A stretch of DNA of 64,000 nucleotides from Adiantum capillus-veneris (taxonomy: Eukaryota; Streptophyta; Polypodiopsida; Polypodiales; Pteridaceae), in assembly GCA_014529385.2 (NCBI GenBank), contig CM043942.1, positions 27,425,969 through 27,489,968 on the forward strand. Reading direction: 5' to 3'. Below are positions 35,200 through 46,400 of the stretch, in pieces. The first letter of the stretch is position 1, and each line of letters starts with the position of its first letter. A program made the translations under genes and the position numbers. The notes beneath the pieces are model-generated. The model saw only the letters and a program-made list of their open reading frames with translations, did no database searches and was not told the origin of the DNA.

Positions 35200-36794
35200 T
35201 GTAACATTTAATGGCCTAAAATCTTATTTGTAGCGGAAATTAGCATGAACATAGTGGGCATTTCATTAGAATAGATTCCTAATGAGAATTACAAGAGTGC
35301 TTGGGTGGAGAGAGAGCAACAAAAAGCATAACACCTAGTTAGATAGCATCGACAATACTTTCAAAAGAGAGAGCAATTAAGCTATTGACAACAGTTGAGG
35401 ACCGGATTTGCATGGAGCCGGTCCCCCCTCCAAAAGGCTTTGTATTATGGTTTCTCCCATCAAGAGAGACATTGTACAATACAATTCTTTGTGTTCCTTC
35501 AAGACTAGCTAGTGCAATGAAGATGAAAGCTTCATACACCAAGCAAAACACTTAATCAAACACAACTTGAATTATCCACGTTCTCAGACCCAAGACCTCA
35601 CACACCTTCGAAGATGGTGAGAGCTAGCAGGGTATGAGAGTAGATTGAGAGGAAAAAGAAGTATCTTACGAGAAAGAAGTACATCTCCTCACATAATCAC
35701 TCATATTAGCATAGCTTAGCTTAGTAATTAGCTTGGTAGAGAAGATGAGCATGCATTGAAGCTTGGCTCTTGGTTGGATTTGCATCCACATGCCAAGAGA
35801 GTGTTGATGTAGGCTTCTATCTCACAAGCTTGGAGTAGGTGATGAGCTCTCCATTAAAGCTTGGGAGGAGATAGAGTATTTTCCCTTCACACATGGTCAA
35901 GTGTGAGAGTGTGAGTGTCAATGCCAAGCAAAAATCAGCCCCCTCTCTCTCTTGGGCGAGCCCTAGCTGCTAAGTTAGTCTGGCTTTTGCCTCATTGGAC
36001 CTCCCCAGGTCAAGCCAATAGGGATTAAGCAGCATAAGTGATAGCCTTCTGACATGTGTCCCCCTTTCCCCTTTTGTGAGAGCTTTAGATAATTAAATAA
36101 TTAAACTAAACTCTCATTGGACCCCTTTGCCTCCTGGCCAATAGGAATCAGGCAAGCCATGGGGCTCCTAAAGGCTCATTGGACCCCTTGGGAGACTGCC
36201 CAATAGTCTTCTAGGACACTTAATTCTTATTGGTTTCTTTTATTAAATGTTTTTTAAATTAATTAAACTAGATTTACTCTAGCCTAATTCTCATTGGTCC
36301 ACTTCAAGGGTCTTCCAATAGGAATTGGGCATACCTTGTGGGCATCTGGCCTAGGGAGCTGACATGTGTCCCTCATTCCCTTTGTGTAAAGGGAGCCTGT
36401 GTGTGTGTGTGTGTGGCTTTCTCTCTCATCCCCTAGCTTTGGGGCTCGCCCCCTCCCATGTAGAGATGTAGAAAGACTTTTTGGGCACACACTAAGCATC
36501 CAATTTTCCCTAAGGTTGACCTTTGGACACAACCTTTGAATTTTGGAACCTTAGCATTTTGGAAGTCTTAATGGGCTGAACCTTAGGGTCTTTTTAGCCC
36601 GTTGTTTCACATGGCTCTTTTGCAGATGGCCCCCCCTTTGGATCCCTATTTTCCCTCCTTTGGATCCCTACTGTGGCCGGTCTGCTAACTTAACCAATAT
36701 TCTAGCTTTTTCTCCCTTGGCACTTCCCCACATTAAATGATCAGTTTAATATGAGAAAATCATTTAGGAGAATTAGATATTGATTATTATGACA
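35200..36794 (-). repeat. 5' LTR of the chromovirus
   Basis: 1595 bp. Visually identical to 27900-29492 except for eight rather than seven GT units near 36399-36414. TSD copy CTAGT follows at 36795-36799. Confidence 0.95.
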
Positions 36795-36799
36795 CTAGT

Positions 36800-37436
36800 T
36801 CCTTGAGCCATTCTTGCAAACAACAACACTCAACTAGCATATCAAGAGGTCACCTTGTAACAAAAACATGTATGAATTCAACATTTGCAAGCTGTATAAT
36901 AAAGACACTTATTAAGTATAAGTTATACAAATGTGCAAGTATTTCCATCCAACTGGAAATAAACAATCCTAAAATATACATTATGATGAAATTACCCACC
37001 TCTAATAATCATGAAGTTGAAGCACCTACCTGCAAGATGTAATAAAGAAGACTGTTTTAGAGGAAAAGTGGTGACAATTGGCCTCTCTAACCTGCAGCCT
37101 TTCACTATTTGTGAACAAAAGCAACCTTTGTGCCAAGTACTACAAAACAAGTAGAGGCAACACATTATACTTCAAAGTTTATGATAAGAAGAACACAACC
37201 AAAAGAAAGAAGTATACTGTTACCTTGCACAAAGGGGTGTTTTACTCAAATATGTGATGGTTGGCAAGATATTGAAGAACTATCAACATTCATCTCACCG
37301 ACGGTACGAAATTATTGGGATGACCTCTGCTCACCCTCAAGTGTGGCCTTCGGTGCAAACGCCACGGACAAGAAAACATGTATGCATACGATTTCTAATG
37401 TCCGTGAACACCATGTAAGCTGTTGCGTGAGGAAGC
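36800..37436. other. Right arm of the TIR element, first part: nothing recognised
   Basis: AT-rich sequence without a coherent gene. The plus-strand frame 37130-37735 runs into a purine microrepeat and is not supported as a gene. Confidence 0.5.
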
Positions 37437-37668
37437 AAAAGATGAAAAGAGAGAAGGGGGAGGGAGAGGAAGGAACATGGGAGGAGAGAAGGGGACAGTG
37501 GGGGAGAGGGAGAGAGAGGGGAGGAGAAGGAGAGAAGGGGAGAGGGAGGAACATGGGAGGAGAGAAGGGGGCAGTGAGAGAGAGGGGGAGAGAGAGGGAA
37601 GGAGGAGGAGAGAAGAGAGCAGGGAGGGAGAGGAGAGGGAGAAAGGAGGGAGGAGGAAGAGAGAACAA
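37437..37668. repeat. Purine-only tract with internal tandem units
   Basis: Almost entirely G and A on the plus strand. GGAGGAACATGGGAGGAGAGAAGGGG occurs near 37470 and 37547 in whole or close form, giving a unit of roughly 78 bp. Confidence 0.85.
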
Positions 37669-38085
37669 AGTTTTTTTTTTTTTCGGGAGACTTTTTGTTT
37701 TGAAAAATTGGACTTTTAGTGCTTGTAGGTTTTAAAAAGGTCAAAAAATGATTTTTTGATATGCATATATGTTGGGGGGAAGTTTTAAGTAAAAAAGAAG
37801 TAAAAATAATTTTTTTGAAAAAAAGTCAAATTTTGGCTCTTAGTGACCCACGTTTTTGCTAATGTGGCCACACCTCTTTACTCCCTTCACTTTCAAAAAG
37901 CTAGAGAGAGAAAGTGACCTTTTAGGTCCACATCCTACATGTGTCTAACAAAAAGGCTAGAAAAGCCTACTCAAAACTAGCTTCTTGAATGCCCTTGTCC
38001 CCTTAACCCTACACAAAATTAGCCTTAATCCCTAAAAATTAAGATTCCTTACAAGGCCCATGCAAGGTCCATATTTCTCCTAATG
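37669..38085. repeat. Right subterminal region and terminal inverted repeat of the candidate DNA element
   Basis: AT-rich subterminal sequence leads to the inverted block 38017-38032 and the terminal 20 bases 38066-38085, which mirror the left end. Copia gag resumes directly after. Confidence 0.6.
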
Positions 38086-41000
38086 AGTGATAAGGGCAAG
38101 AAGAAGATGCGTTGCCATTATTGTAAAGCTAATGATCACTTGATCAAGTCGTGTCCTAAGTTGAAGGCCAAAGAGGCTAAGAAGAAAGAGGGTGGTTTCA
38201 CTACAAATATAGCCATTGTTGAGTCTTCTATGAAAGAAGACTATGATGCTGATGTTGATGCAAAATGGGCTTTGAGCGCAGAGTGCACTTACAATCCTAC
38301 TGTCCATGATGCATGCTTGTCAGTTGCTGCAGATTCACATGTGTGGTATTTCGACAGTGGTGCTACAAAGCACATTACCTCACATCGTGAATTGTTCACC
38401 ACTCTCAAGTCTGTCCCTCATGGGAATTCAGTCACTTGTGCCAACAATGCCTCTTATCCGGTTCAGGGAGTTGGAAAGATTGTGCTTACTGTTGCAAATG
38501 GAAGTTCCTTCACACTTGTTGATGCACTTTATGTACCTGGGATCAAGAAGAATGTCTTGTCTGTATCTGCACTTGCTAGACTTGGACTTGTAGTCAAATT
38601 TGTGAATGACAGATGTACAGTTCATGATCTCAGTTTTGGTGATGAAATTGTTGCATCTGGCCTTTTGTGCCATGGGCTGTATAAGCTCACTTTGTATGAC
38701 AAGTGTGGACAAAATTTTGCAAATGTTGTTGCAGATTCAAGGGCTATTTCAGATGCAAAAATTTGGCATGCATGTTTGGTCATCTAGATTTTGTCAGTTT
38801 GCTGCATTTGCAAAAATCTGATATGGTTGCTTCTTTGCCGCCTCTTGAAGCACCTGTCAAACATGTTTGTGAAGGCTGTATTTTGGGTAAGATGCAGCAT
38901 TCTAAGTTTCCAAAGGATGGTTCAGTTCGGGCCGCATGCAGGTTGCAGCTTGTGCATAGTGATGTTTGTGGGCCCATGAAAACTCCGTCCTTGGGCAATT
39001 ACCTTTACTTCGTGACTTTCATTAATGATTACTCCAGGCATGCATGGGTATTTCCTCTTAGAGAGAAGTCCAAAGTTTTTATGTGCTTCAAACAATTTCT
39101 GGCTATGGCTGAAAATGTCTCAAAATGTACTATGGACACCCTCCGTTTCGATCGAGGGGGGGAGTATATGTCTCATGAATTTAATGCATTTCTGGCTAGT
39201 CGTGGGATAAAACACCAATGTACAGTGCCTTATACACCTCAGCAAAATGGTGTTGCTGAGAGGAAAAACAGGTCACTGACGGAAATGGCACGATGTATGG
39301 TCAAAAGTCAAGCTTTGCCGCATTCTTTTTGGCTTGAGGCCATCATGTGTGCCACTTATGTACTTAATACGTGTCCTACAAAAGCTTTGCAGTCTATTAC
39401 TCCATATGAAGCATGGCATGATAGAAAGCCTTCTATTGAGCACATGCATGTTTTTGGCTGTTTGGCATATGCTTTGGTGCCACTAACACAACGCAGAAAA
39501 TTGGATGATAAGGCTGTCAAATGTATTTTTGTTGGTTATAGTGCTGAAAGCAAAGGTTGTATACAGGTTATATCATCCGAAAACAAAGTGTATTCTGGTT
39601 TCACGGGATGTAGTGTTTGTGGAAGATTCTGTTCAACCCTTGCTGTCATATACTAGGGAAAATAATGTAAGCTCACAGGACATTTATGACACTTTGTTGC
39701 CTCTTTTCAGTGGTGGAAATACGAATGTAATTTCCAATGAGGCAAATGTACAACCTATGGGGGTTTTTGAAAATGTTACAGATCAGCCTATTACTTATGC
39801 AGGTGTACATGATGTACTTGATGAGGAAAGGGTTGAAAATGAGCAGGCTAGAGGTATGCCAAAATGGCTGGTGCACACTTTGCGTGATAGTAAATTTGAT
39901 GCGCCTTTGTCTAGTCGTACTCGTTCACGCTCTCTCCATGCATCTTATGCATTAGATTGTTATGCTTTGGCTCTGTCTAGCTTACATGATGTTGAGGAGC
40001 CTCTATCTTTTGATGAAGCACATAATTCTGAAAATTGGATGGCTGCCATGCAATCAGAATATGATGCACTTATAGAAAATGACACATGGACTTTATGTGA
40101 TTTGCCTCCTAGCAAAAAGGCCATTGGTACGAAGTGGGTTTACAAGTTGAAATGCAAGCCAAATGGTGAGATCGATCGCTATAAGTCTCGACTTGTTGCA
40201 AAGGCTTATGCACATCAAAAAGGCATAGATTATGAAGAGAATTTTTCTCCCACTTTTCGTACGACTACTGTGCGTTTTCTATGTGCATTGGCAGCTCATT
40301 TTGGTTGGGATGTACGTCAATCAGACATTGTTACTGCTTTCTTGAATGGTGACATATTGAGGAAGTTTATGTAACGCAGCCTCGCGGTTTTTTCATAAAA
40401 GGACAAGAGGACAAAGTGTGTAGATGTAAGAAGGCTTTGTATGGGTTGAAGCAATCTCCTCGTGCTTGGTATGACAAAGCTGACACTCATTTGGTTAAAT
40501 GAGGATTTTGTAACAGTCCAACAGAAAGCACATTGTATGTAAAGTGTGAGGGTGATGTACTTCTCATTGTGGTTCTTTATGTCGATGATTTTCTGATCAC
40601 TGGACCAAATGAGAGACATATTGCTGAATTTAAGGCTGATTTGAATGCTACTTTCAAAATGAAAGATTTGGGACTGTTGCATCATTACTTGGGTATACAG
40701 TTTAAGCAGTGTGATGGTGGTATTGCCTTGTGTCAGAAAAGTTACATAGAGACATTGCTATGTAAGTTTGGACTTTGGGATTGCAAACCTATTGCCACTC
40801 CCATGGAAACAGGTTTGAAGTTGAGTCTACATGATGCTGGCGATCCTGCTGATGTCACTCTTTACCAAACTGCTGCTGGCTGCCTCATTATGTATGCAAC
40901 ACGAGGCCAGATATTCACTCAGCAGATTTATGCATAGCCCAGGGTCTAGGCATTGGCAGGCTGTCAAGAGGATTTTCCGCTACCTTAGTGGCACTTTACG

Positions 41001-41518
41001 TCTTGGATTGTTTTATCCCAAGGGGGGATCATTGCCACCAGACTTACATGCTTTTTTGGACTCAGATTGGGCTGGTTGTTTTGACACGCGAGTGTCCACA
41101 AGTGGTTTTTGTTTCATGCTTGGCAGTTCATGTATATCATGGTTGAGCAAGAAGCAACCTACTGTGGCCACTTTGAGTTGTCAGGATGAGTACAGGACAG
41201 TCTTCACAGCTATGGTTGAGTGTGTATGGCTCAGACGCCTTATGGCTGATTTGGGTGTTGGACAGGACACTGCCAACACTATCTACATTGACAGTTATAG
41301 CGCGTTGGCAGTTGGCGAGGAACCCAATTTTTCATGCTCGCACAAAGCACATTGAGCTGCATTACCACCATGTCAGGGAGAGGCTCTCAGTAGGAGAGAT
41401 CAGCTTGGCTTATGTGGAAACACAGGACAACCTTGCAGATCTTTTCACAAAGGCATTGTCTCGTGAGAAGCTTGAAGCTTTCCGCAAAGCTTTGGGCTTA
41501 CTCCCCTTTGTGGATTGA
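38086..41518 (+). pseudogene. pol: Copia gag end and pol: protease, integrase, RT, RNase H
   Basis: In order: zinc knuckle CHYCKANDHLIKSC, protease WYFDSGATKHIT and NVLSVSAL, pre-integrase and integrase (GHLDFVSL, CEGCILGKMQH, then D in HSDVCGPM, D in RFDRGGEYMS, E in QQNGVAERKNR), RT (AIGTKWVYKLKCKPNGE, CVDD-like palm YVDDFLITG, GLLHHYLGIQF) and RNase H (LDSDWAGC, LSCQDEYRT, then TKHIELHYHHVRERL to the stop at 41516-41518). Frameshifts occur near 38775, 39560, 40365 and 40925, with a stop at 40501 and another frame change near 41325. Catalytic residues are mostly kept, so decay is moderate, but no product is possible. Confidence 0.9.
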
Positions 41519-41581
41519 TCATGTCCTCAGAGCATGGCACTTCCCTTTACTCATGTGCCAGCTCTCGTTCACCGCATCACT

Positions 41582-41593
41582 CCAGGGGGGATA
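41582..41593 (+). promoter_or_regulatory. Copia polypurine tract
   Basis: CCAGGGGGGATA immediately before TGTTACC of the 3' LTR. Confidence 0.8.
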
Positions 41594-41859
41594 TGTTACC
41601 ATATACATGTGGTAGTGATGTGTGTGAACACATCACTACCACATGCCTCGGCGGTCCTAATGTGTGTGAACACATTAGGACCGCCGAGGCATTTTTTCCC
41701 TCTTTAGGAGGTTTTTCCCCCGAGCATTGTATATACACCCATCACTCTAGGGCTATCCATCTTTCCATTGCACACTAAGTAACACACTCTATTGTGTGCC
41801 TTGAGCTTCCTTCGTTTTCTCTAAGCTGTGTACGTTTCTTTGCAACCCTAATTCCAACA
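41594..41859 (+). repeat. 3' LTR of the nested-host copia, with twin palindromes
   Basis: 266 bp, TGTTACC...TTCCAACA, followed by CGTGT. It contains a 12-base-arm palindrome (41611-41640) and a 20-base-arm palindrome (41645-41690), both perfect and both with the loop TGTGAA. TATATA is at 41730-41735. Confidence 0.9.
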
Positions 41860-41864
41860 CGTGT

Positions 41865-42007
41865 GTACGGATGCATGCATGCAAGAGAGAAGGAGACACA
41901 TATTTGATGGAGCTCAAAGTGATTTATCCTCATGCTCCTTATTCTACACATATGTAATAAATAAGTGAGTTAGTGATGGGCATCCGACTAGTTGGCTTGA
42001 AACCCAA
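41865..42007 (-). repeat. Partial 3' LTR of a second copia (minus strand)
   Basis: Follows, on the minus strand, the purine tract AAGTGGGAGATTTT at about 42009-42022, as in copia elements. The first copia appears to have inserted into this LTR, so the rest should lie left of 22354, but I could not confirm its far boundary. Confidence 0.4.
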
Positions 42008-42079
42008 AAATCTCCCACTTGAAGGCCAACGTGGCCCAAGTGGCCTATGTATGTAAAATCGTGAAGCATTCCAATGGCT

Positions 42080-42420
42080 TCACCCTACACCTATCATCTC
42101 AATGCAATGTGAAAACAGCTCGGAGGCTAGACTTTTCATGAGAGCATCTACAAAGTTGTTATCCATATGAACCTTGACTATGTCAATGTCCTTGCTAGCC
42201 ATTATGTCACGTAGCACATGATACCAAGCATCCATGTGTTTTAACTTGGAGTGAAATACGGAGTTCTTTGCTAATGCAACTGTGCTCTGACTATCACAAT
42301 GCAACACTCAAGTCTGATAAATGCCAAGGTCTCCCACTAGACGAGCTAACCATACAACTTTCTTGGTAGCACCAAAAATTGCAACATACTCTTTCTTTGT
42401 GGTGGAAGACAAACACTATA
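42080..42420 (-). pseudogene. Copia RNase H C-terminal fragment
   Basis: The minus strand reads KEYVAIFGATKKVVWLARLV, a stop, then LHCDSQSTVALAKNSVFHSK, LKHMDAWYHVLRDIM and VKVHMDNNFVDALMKSL. These are the standard closing motifs of copia RNase H (EY, W, DSQSA, NP.FH.R.KHI). It ends at 42080, about 60 bases before the polypurine tract. The rest of this pol was not found to the right. Confidence 0.75.
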
Positions 42421-43236
42421 AGAGACTGAGGTCCTTGCCGCGTATAACAACCGCGCCAAGATGAGAAAGAGTAGAGAGAAGATGCGGGGGGGAAGAGAGA
42501 GATTACAACTGTAATTTGCCACAAAATTTTCCACATAAATTTCCTTGTTGATTTCCACACAGATAGCAACGACAATTGTTGCGCAGATAGCCTCTAAGAT
42601 ACCCTCATATGAATGTAATATAACCTCTATGATATGCGTCCACATCTCTCCTTTACATAATACAAAATATGTAATAAACAATACTTTCATTTTCATAGGT
42701 GGTAGAAAATATTAGAGAAGAGGGTACTAGTACTACAGATCTTAGGTTACTTTTAATTCTTTTTGTGAGGTTTGAGTCTCACAACGACTTGGAGAGGATC
42801 CGCACAAACAAGGTTGAACCCCTATGCACGCTCATGAAAAGGTAGGTTTGATTCAATCAAAAAATAGCCTCCTTAAATTTTTGCAAGAACACCTTGCAAT
42901 TGAAACGTACTAAAAAATTGAGATTTTGATTAAACTATTGAAGGTTCAAATATATATCTCATATATATAGGATTCTCTTTTTTCAAATATATTTTTTACC
43001 TTTACATAAAGGGATGAAAAGGTTCTATAACTGGCTCCACAGTGTCATTTTTTCAAGCCCTTCCCTCACCCTCGTCCTCGCCCTACTTACCTTTTTATTA
43101 TATACTATTTTTAGTTTATCGTAGTTTAAACTATGTTCTTAAATTTTCAACCAGTTTTTAATCCTATTTGTCTTTTTTGAACGAGCCCTAAGCTAAGTTG
43201 AAGTCATCTTTTCTTGCACATTGCTTGGAGTCTTGG

Positions 43237-43335
<99 letters not shown>

Positions 43336-43476
43336 AACAAATGCGCTACAACGTATGCTAGTAGAAGATCATTAACAAAACATTCACAAGATTAGCTACA
43401 ACATCCTCATTACAATGCATTAAAATAGGGCATTCATGAAATGAAATCCACAAGAAATTTGAGTGGTTTTAGTTAA
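42421..43476. other. Unassigned spacer with long (GA)n
   Basis: No gene is seen. A GA tract of about 47 units lies at 43238-43332. The spacer separates the copia fragment from the stop codon of the TNP2 relic. Confidence 0.6.
43238..43332. repeat. (GA)n microsatellite
   Basis: About 47 uninterrupted GA units. Confidence 0.95.
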
Positions 43477-46400
43477 TTACTCATCCACTACATCACCATC
43501 TACTCGTTCCATAGCCATGATGTGATCTATGTGGAGTTCTGGTTCATCAAAATCAGCATAGGGATCTAGACAATCATCCTCATCATCATTCTCTTTTTCT
43601 AGCTCTTCATCCTCTTCTTCTTCTTCCATGTAAGTTTGTTCTCCTTCATCAACATCATTCTCATTCGCTTGGTTGTCAAGTGGTAGTTCTCAAAGTTTTT
43701 CACCTTTTGTTTCTGCTTCATCATCATCGTTGTGTTCATCCACAATGGTCCCTATGTTCATTGCGTCATCTACTATACATCTTGCTCTGCTGTGACTTGT
43801 ATGACAAACCAATACCTTCGTTCGTAAAAATACTTGATAGATAGATGACTTGCTCACAACTTTTTGGAGAGATGTAGACATCACTTGTGCATGTATGGAA
43901 TCTCGTAGAGTCCACCATGTAGATACCGCTTGCATGTCTAGATGACACACCTGCAAACCACTTCACATCAAACACATACTTTCAAAAAGTTCAAAACTCT
44001 GGGCCGATAGATTCTTTGGATAACTCCAGAATATCCGTTTTCCATATCCTTTGGAGTTTGCGCATCATAATTGCATTTGTCATTCGTTTTTTGTCTACAT
44101 TATTAGTTTCAAAGTGCCTTCCTTCATGCCACATCGAGTTGAACACTCATATTGAAAGTAGAATAAATTTGAGTATAGGTAGCTCTATACTATACTAATA
44201 CATTATATTGTGCATAATGAGCTTGATTGATTAACAATTACCTTTGGTAGACAACCTCACGCATACTCCCACTCCTCATTGCTAACATGCTCACCATTAG
44301 CTTTAGCTTTAGTCATTTGTTCATGTAACCAATTGGGCCCTATAAGTTTTAGGAAACATGGCAAGGTACGGTGGATAAACCACATTGAGATTTCTTTTGC
44401 AAGAGTGTATTTGCCTATACTCTTCTCGATATTCTTCACGCTTTATTTTCAATTCTATATATATATCTACCCACTTTTTCATCACTGGTGCATTAAGGAC
44501 AAGGTAGTTGTTTATTGCATCACGTACATGCCTTTCCATGAGCTTTATCCTTCCCTTCCCACTCGGCATATGAGAGTGTATCCTTGGATCTTCTTTATTT
44601 GTGCATAATCGTGGTATCATTTCATCCACTATGGCCAAGCACTTGGAGCTGTACACAAACTACTCTTGAACAATTCATCCTTTGGCCATGCTAGCCTCTG
44701 GCTATGAGCGTAGCCTCACAAAGTTCTTGAGTGTTTTAAGAAAACGCTCAAGGAAGAACATCCAGCGAGAATGGACCACTCAACAAATCTCTACCTCATC
44801 CACAAGATGCAAGATGGATTTGGCTCACTAGTATGGACCTGGGAAAGCTCTCTTCAATGACAACAACTACTTATTTGGCTTATAATCTTGCAGCCGGTAT
44901 GGACGCGACTTCAATCTCCTTAGATATCACCCACCTGACAAGATCTCCCATCTTATAAATAGCATCACATACTTTCTTGCTTCCACATCCACTCATGTGC
45001 AATGGTAAGATGAACTGCATAGTGTTTTCAAAAGTAACAATTTTAGAGTAGCAATGAGTCAAATAAAATGTAAGGACTGGATAATCACCTGGAGCATGTG
45101 TACCAATCGTGGGATTTCAACCCATGTAATAGAGGTCCATCACCTTTCTTTGTCTTTGAGAACGCTCCCTTTAAAGACCGCATGTAACCTGTAGGTGTTT
45201 TGATGGAAGCAATAACTTCTTTCACTTTGCTTTGGTGAGTGCTTGATAGGATCCATGGTGCCTTTGGAAGATGATACTTCCAATTTTCTTCCATCATCGG
45301 CATTGATGATGCTGGCAATTTGTGTTGAAGTTTCATGTCCTCGCTAATGCCAACATTGTCTCTCTTGCCTATGATGTGGTCCCAGATTATTTGACCTACG
45401 TGTTTGAATATGTGCATTGGATATAGAAAATGTTGGACCCTCAAATCAATCCAATATGGCAACTCAAAAACCATAGAACATCGTCTCATACCCTTGGGTG
45501 GCTATCCTAGAGGGGGATCCATGGAGCAATGTCTATCCCATGATCTTTTCCAATCTCTCATTGTCCATTGATATGGGGCCTTTCCATTCAAACATTCTTT
45601 GTATTTTTCATGTTTTGGTGGTAGAAAATGATGACTATTTGGCTAAATGACGTTTTTGAGGTGTGATGGATGCTTTGTGACGAGAGAGGGACCACAAATA
45701 GGGCACATTGCATGCATGGATGTAGACAAACCTATTGGCAATACATTCATAATTAAAAATAACTCTTAATTAACAATAACCCGTAGTTGAGGGCTACATG
45801 TATGGCTACCTAAGACCTCTCCAAGGCCCAGAAAGTCATGCATAGTCCACATAAGTATGCCGCGAGTATGGGTTTGATGCTCCTTTGGTGGTAGAGACAC
45901 ATCGTGGAGAGGGATATCGGTCCAGAGCTCCTTTAACTCATCAATAAGAGGGGCTAAATACACATCAAAGTTTTTGACTTTGTACTTTCTAGGGATCAAT
46001 AAAAATAGCATGACCTAGTCTTTCTTGGTGCTCTTCCAAGGGGGGTCAGGAGAACTAGCCATGTGCTCCATGATGTACTGCTGGTGTTGAAGGGGTTGAC
46101 ACCATCACTTGTAGGGCCCAAACAAAGATATCGTGGGTCTCCTTTGAGGGCGGTCCATTTTTCCTCGATGTGCTTCCAAGTTGGTGAATCTACTGGGACA
46201 CACATTATACTATCCATAGAGAGACTACCCGCATGCCAATAAGGAGTTTGTTGAAGGTCTTGGTCTTGAACATGTATTGGATACGAGGGATGACGGGAAA
46301 ATGTTGTAAAACCTTTCTTGGTACTAGGTGAGTCTTCTTTTCCTCTGGATAAGTGGGAAGGTCTTTGTATTTCTCTTCACATGGACATTTCTCCAACCAA

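Larger units (their letters stand above)
27900..36794 (-). mobile_element. Complete Ty3 chromovirus, very recent insertion
   Basis: 8.9 kb, minus strand, with LTRs of 1593 and 1595 bp, perfect 5-bp CTAGT target duplication, Met primer site next to the right (5') LTR and polypurine tract next to the left (3') LTR. The only LTR difference I could see is one extra GT unit in a GT tract. Order on the minus strand is gag, protease, RT, RNase H, integrase, chromodomain. Two apparent frameshifts separate gag N-terminus, gag-protease and pol. It sits inside the TIR element, which sits inside copia. Confidence 0.95.
23749..38085. mobile_element. TIR-ended DNA element (candidate) inserted in copia gag, split by a chromovirus
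   Basis: The copia gag frame stops and resumes at inverted termini. Left CATTAGGAAAAATATGAACC (23749-23768) corresponds to the reverse complement of the right end, CATTAGGAGAAATATGGACC (38066-38085), 18 of 20 identical. A further shared inverted block, GGGATTAAGG(T/C)TAATT, sits at 23784-23798 and 38017-38032 with extra bases on the right. Without the chromovirus it is about 5.4 kb. No transposase is recognised, so it seems non-autonomous. No clear target duplication was found, so the superfamily is open. Confidence 0.6.
22359..41859 (+). mobile_element. Copia element (Ty1) split by a nested insertion
   Basis: Bounded by LTRs 22359-22585 and 41594-41859 and flanked by the perfect 5-bp target duplication CGTGT (22354-22358 and 41860-41864). 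The element's own sequence is about 5.2 kb: gag to 23748, then pol from about 38086. All between is a later insertion. LTRs differ by roughly a dozen changes plus a 39-bp length difference, so it is clearly older than the chromovirus nested in it. Gag and pol carry several stops and frameshifts. Confidence 0.9.
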
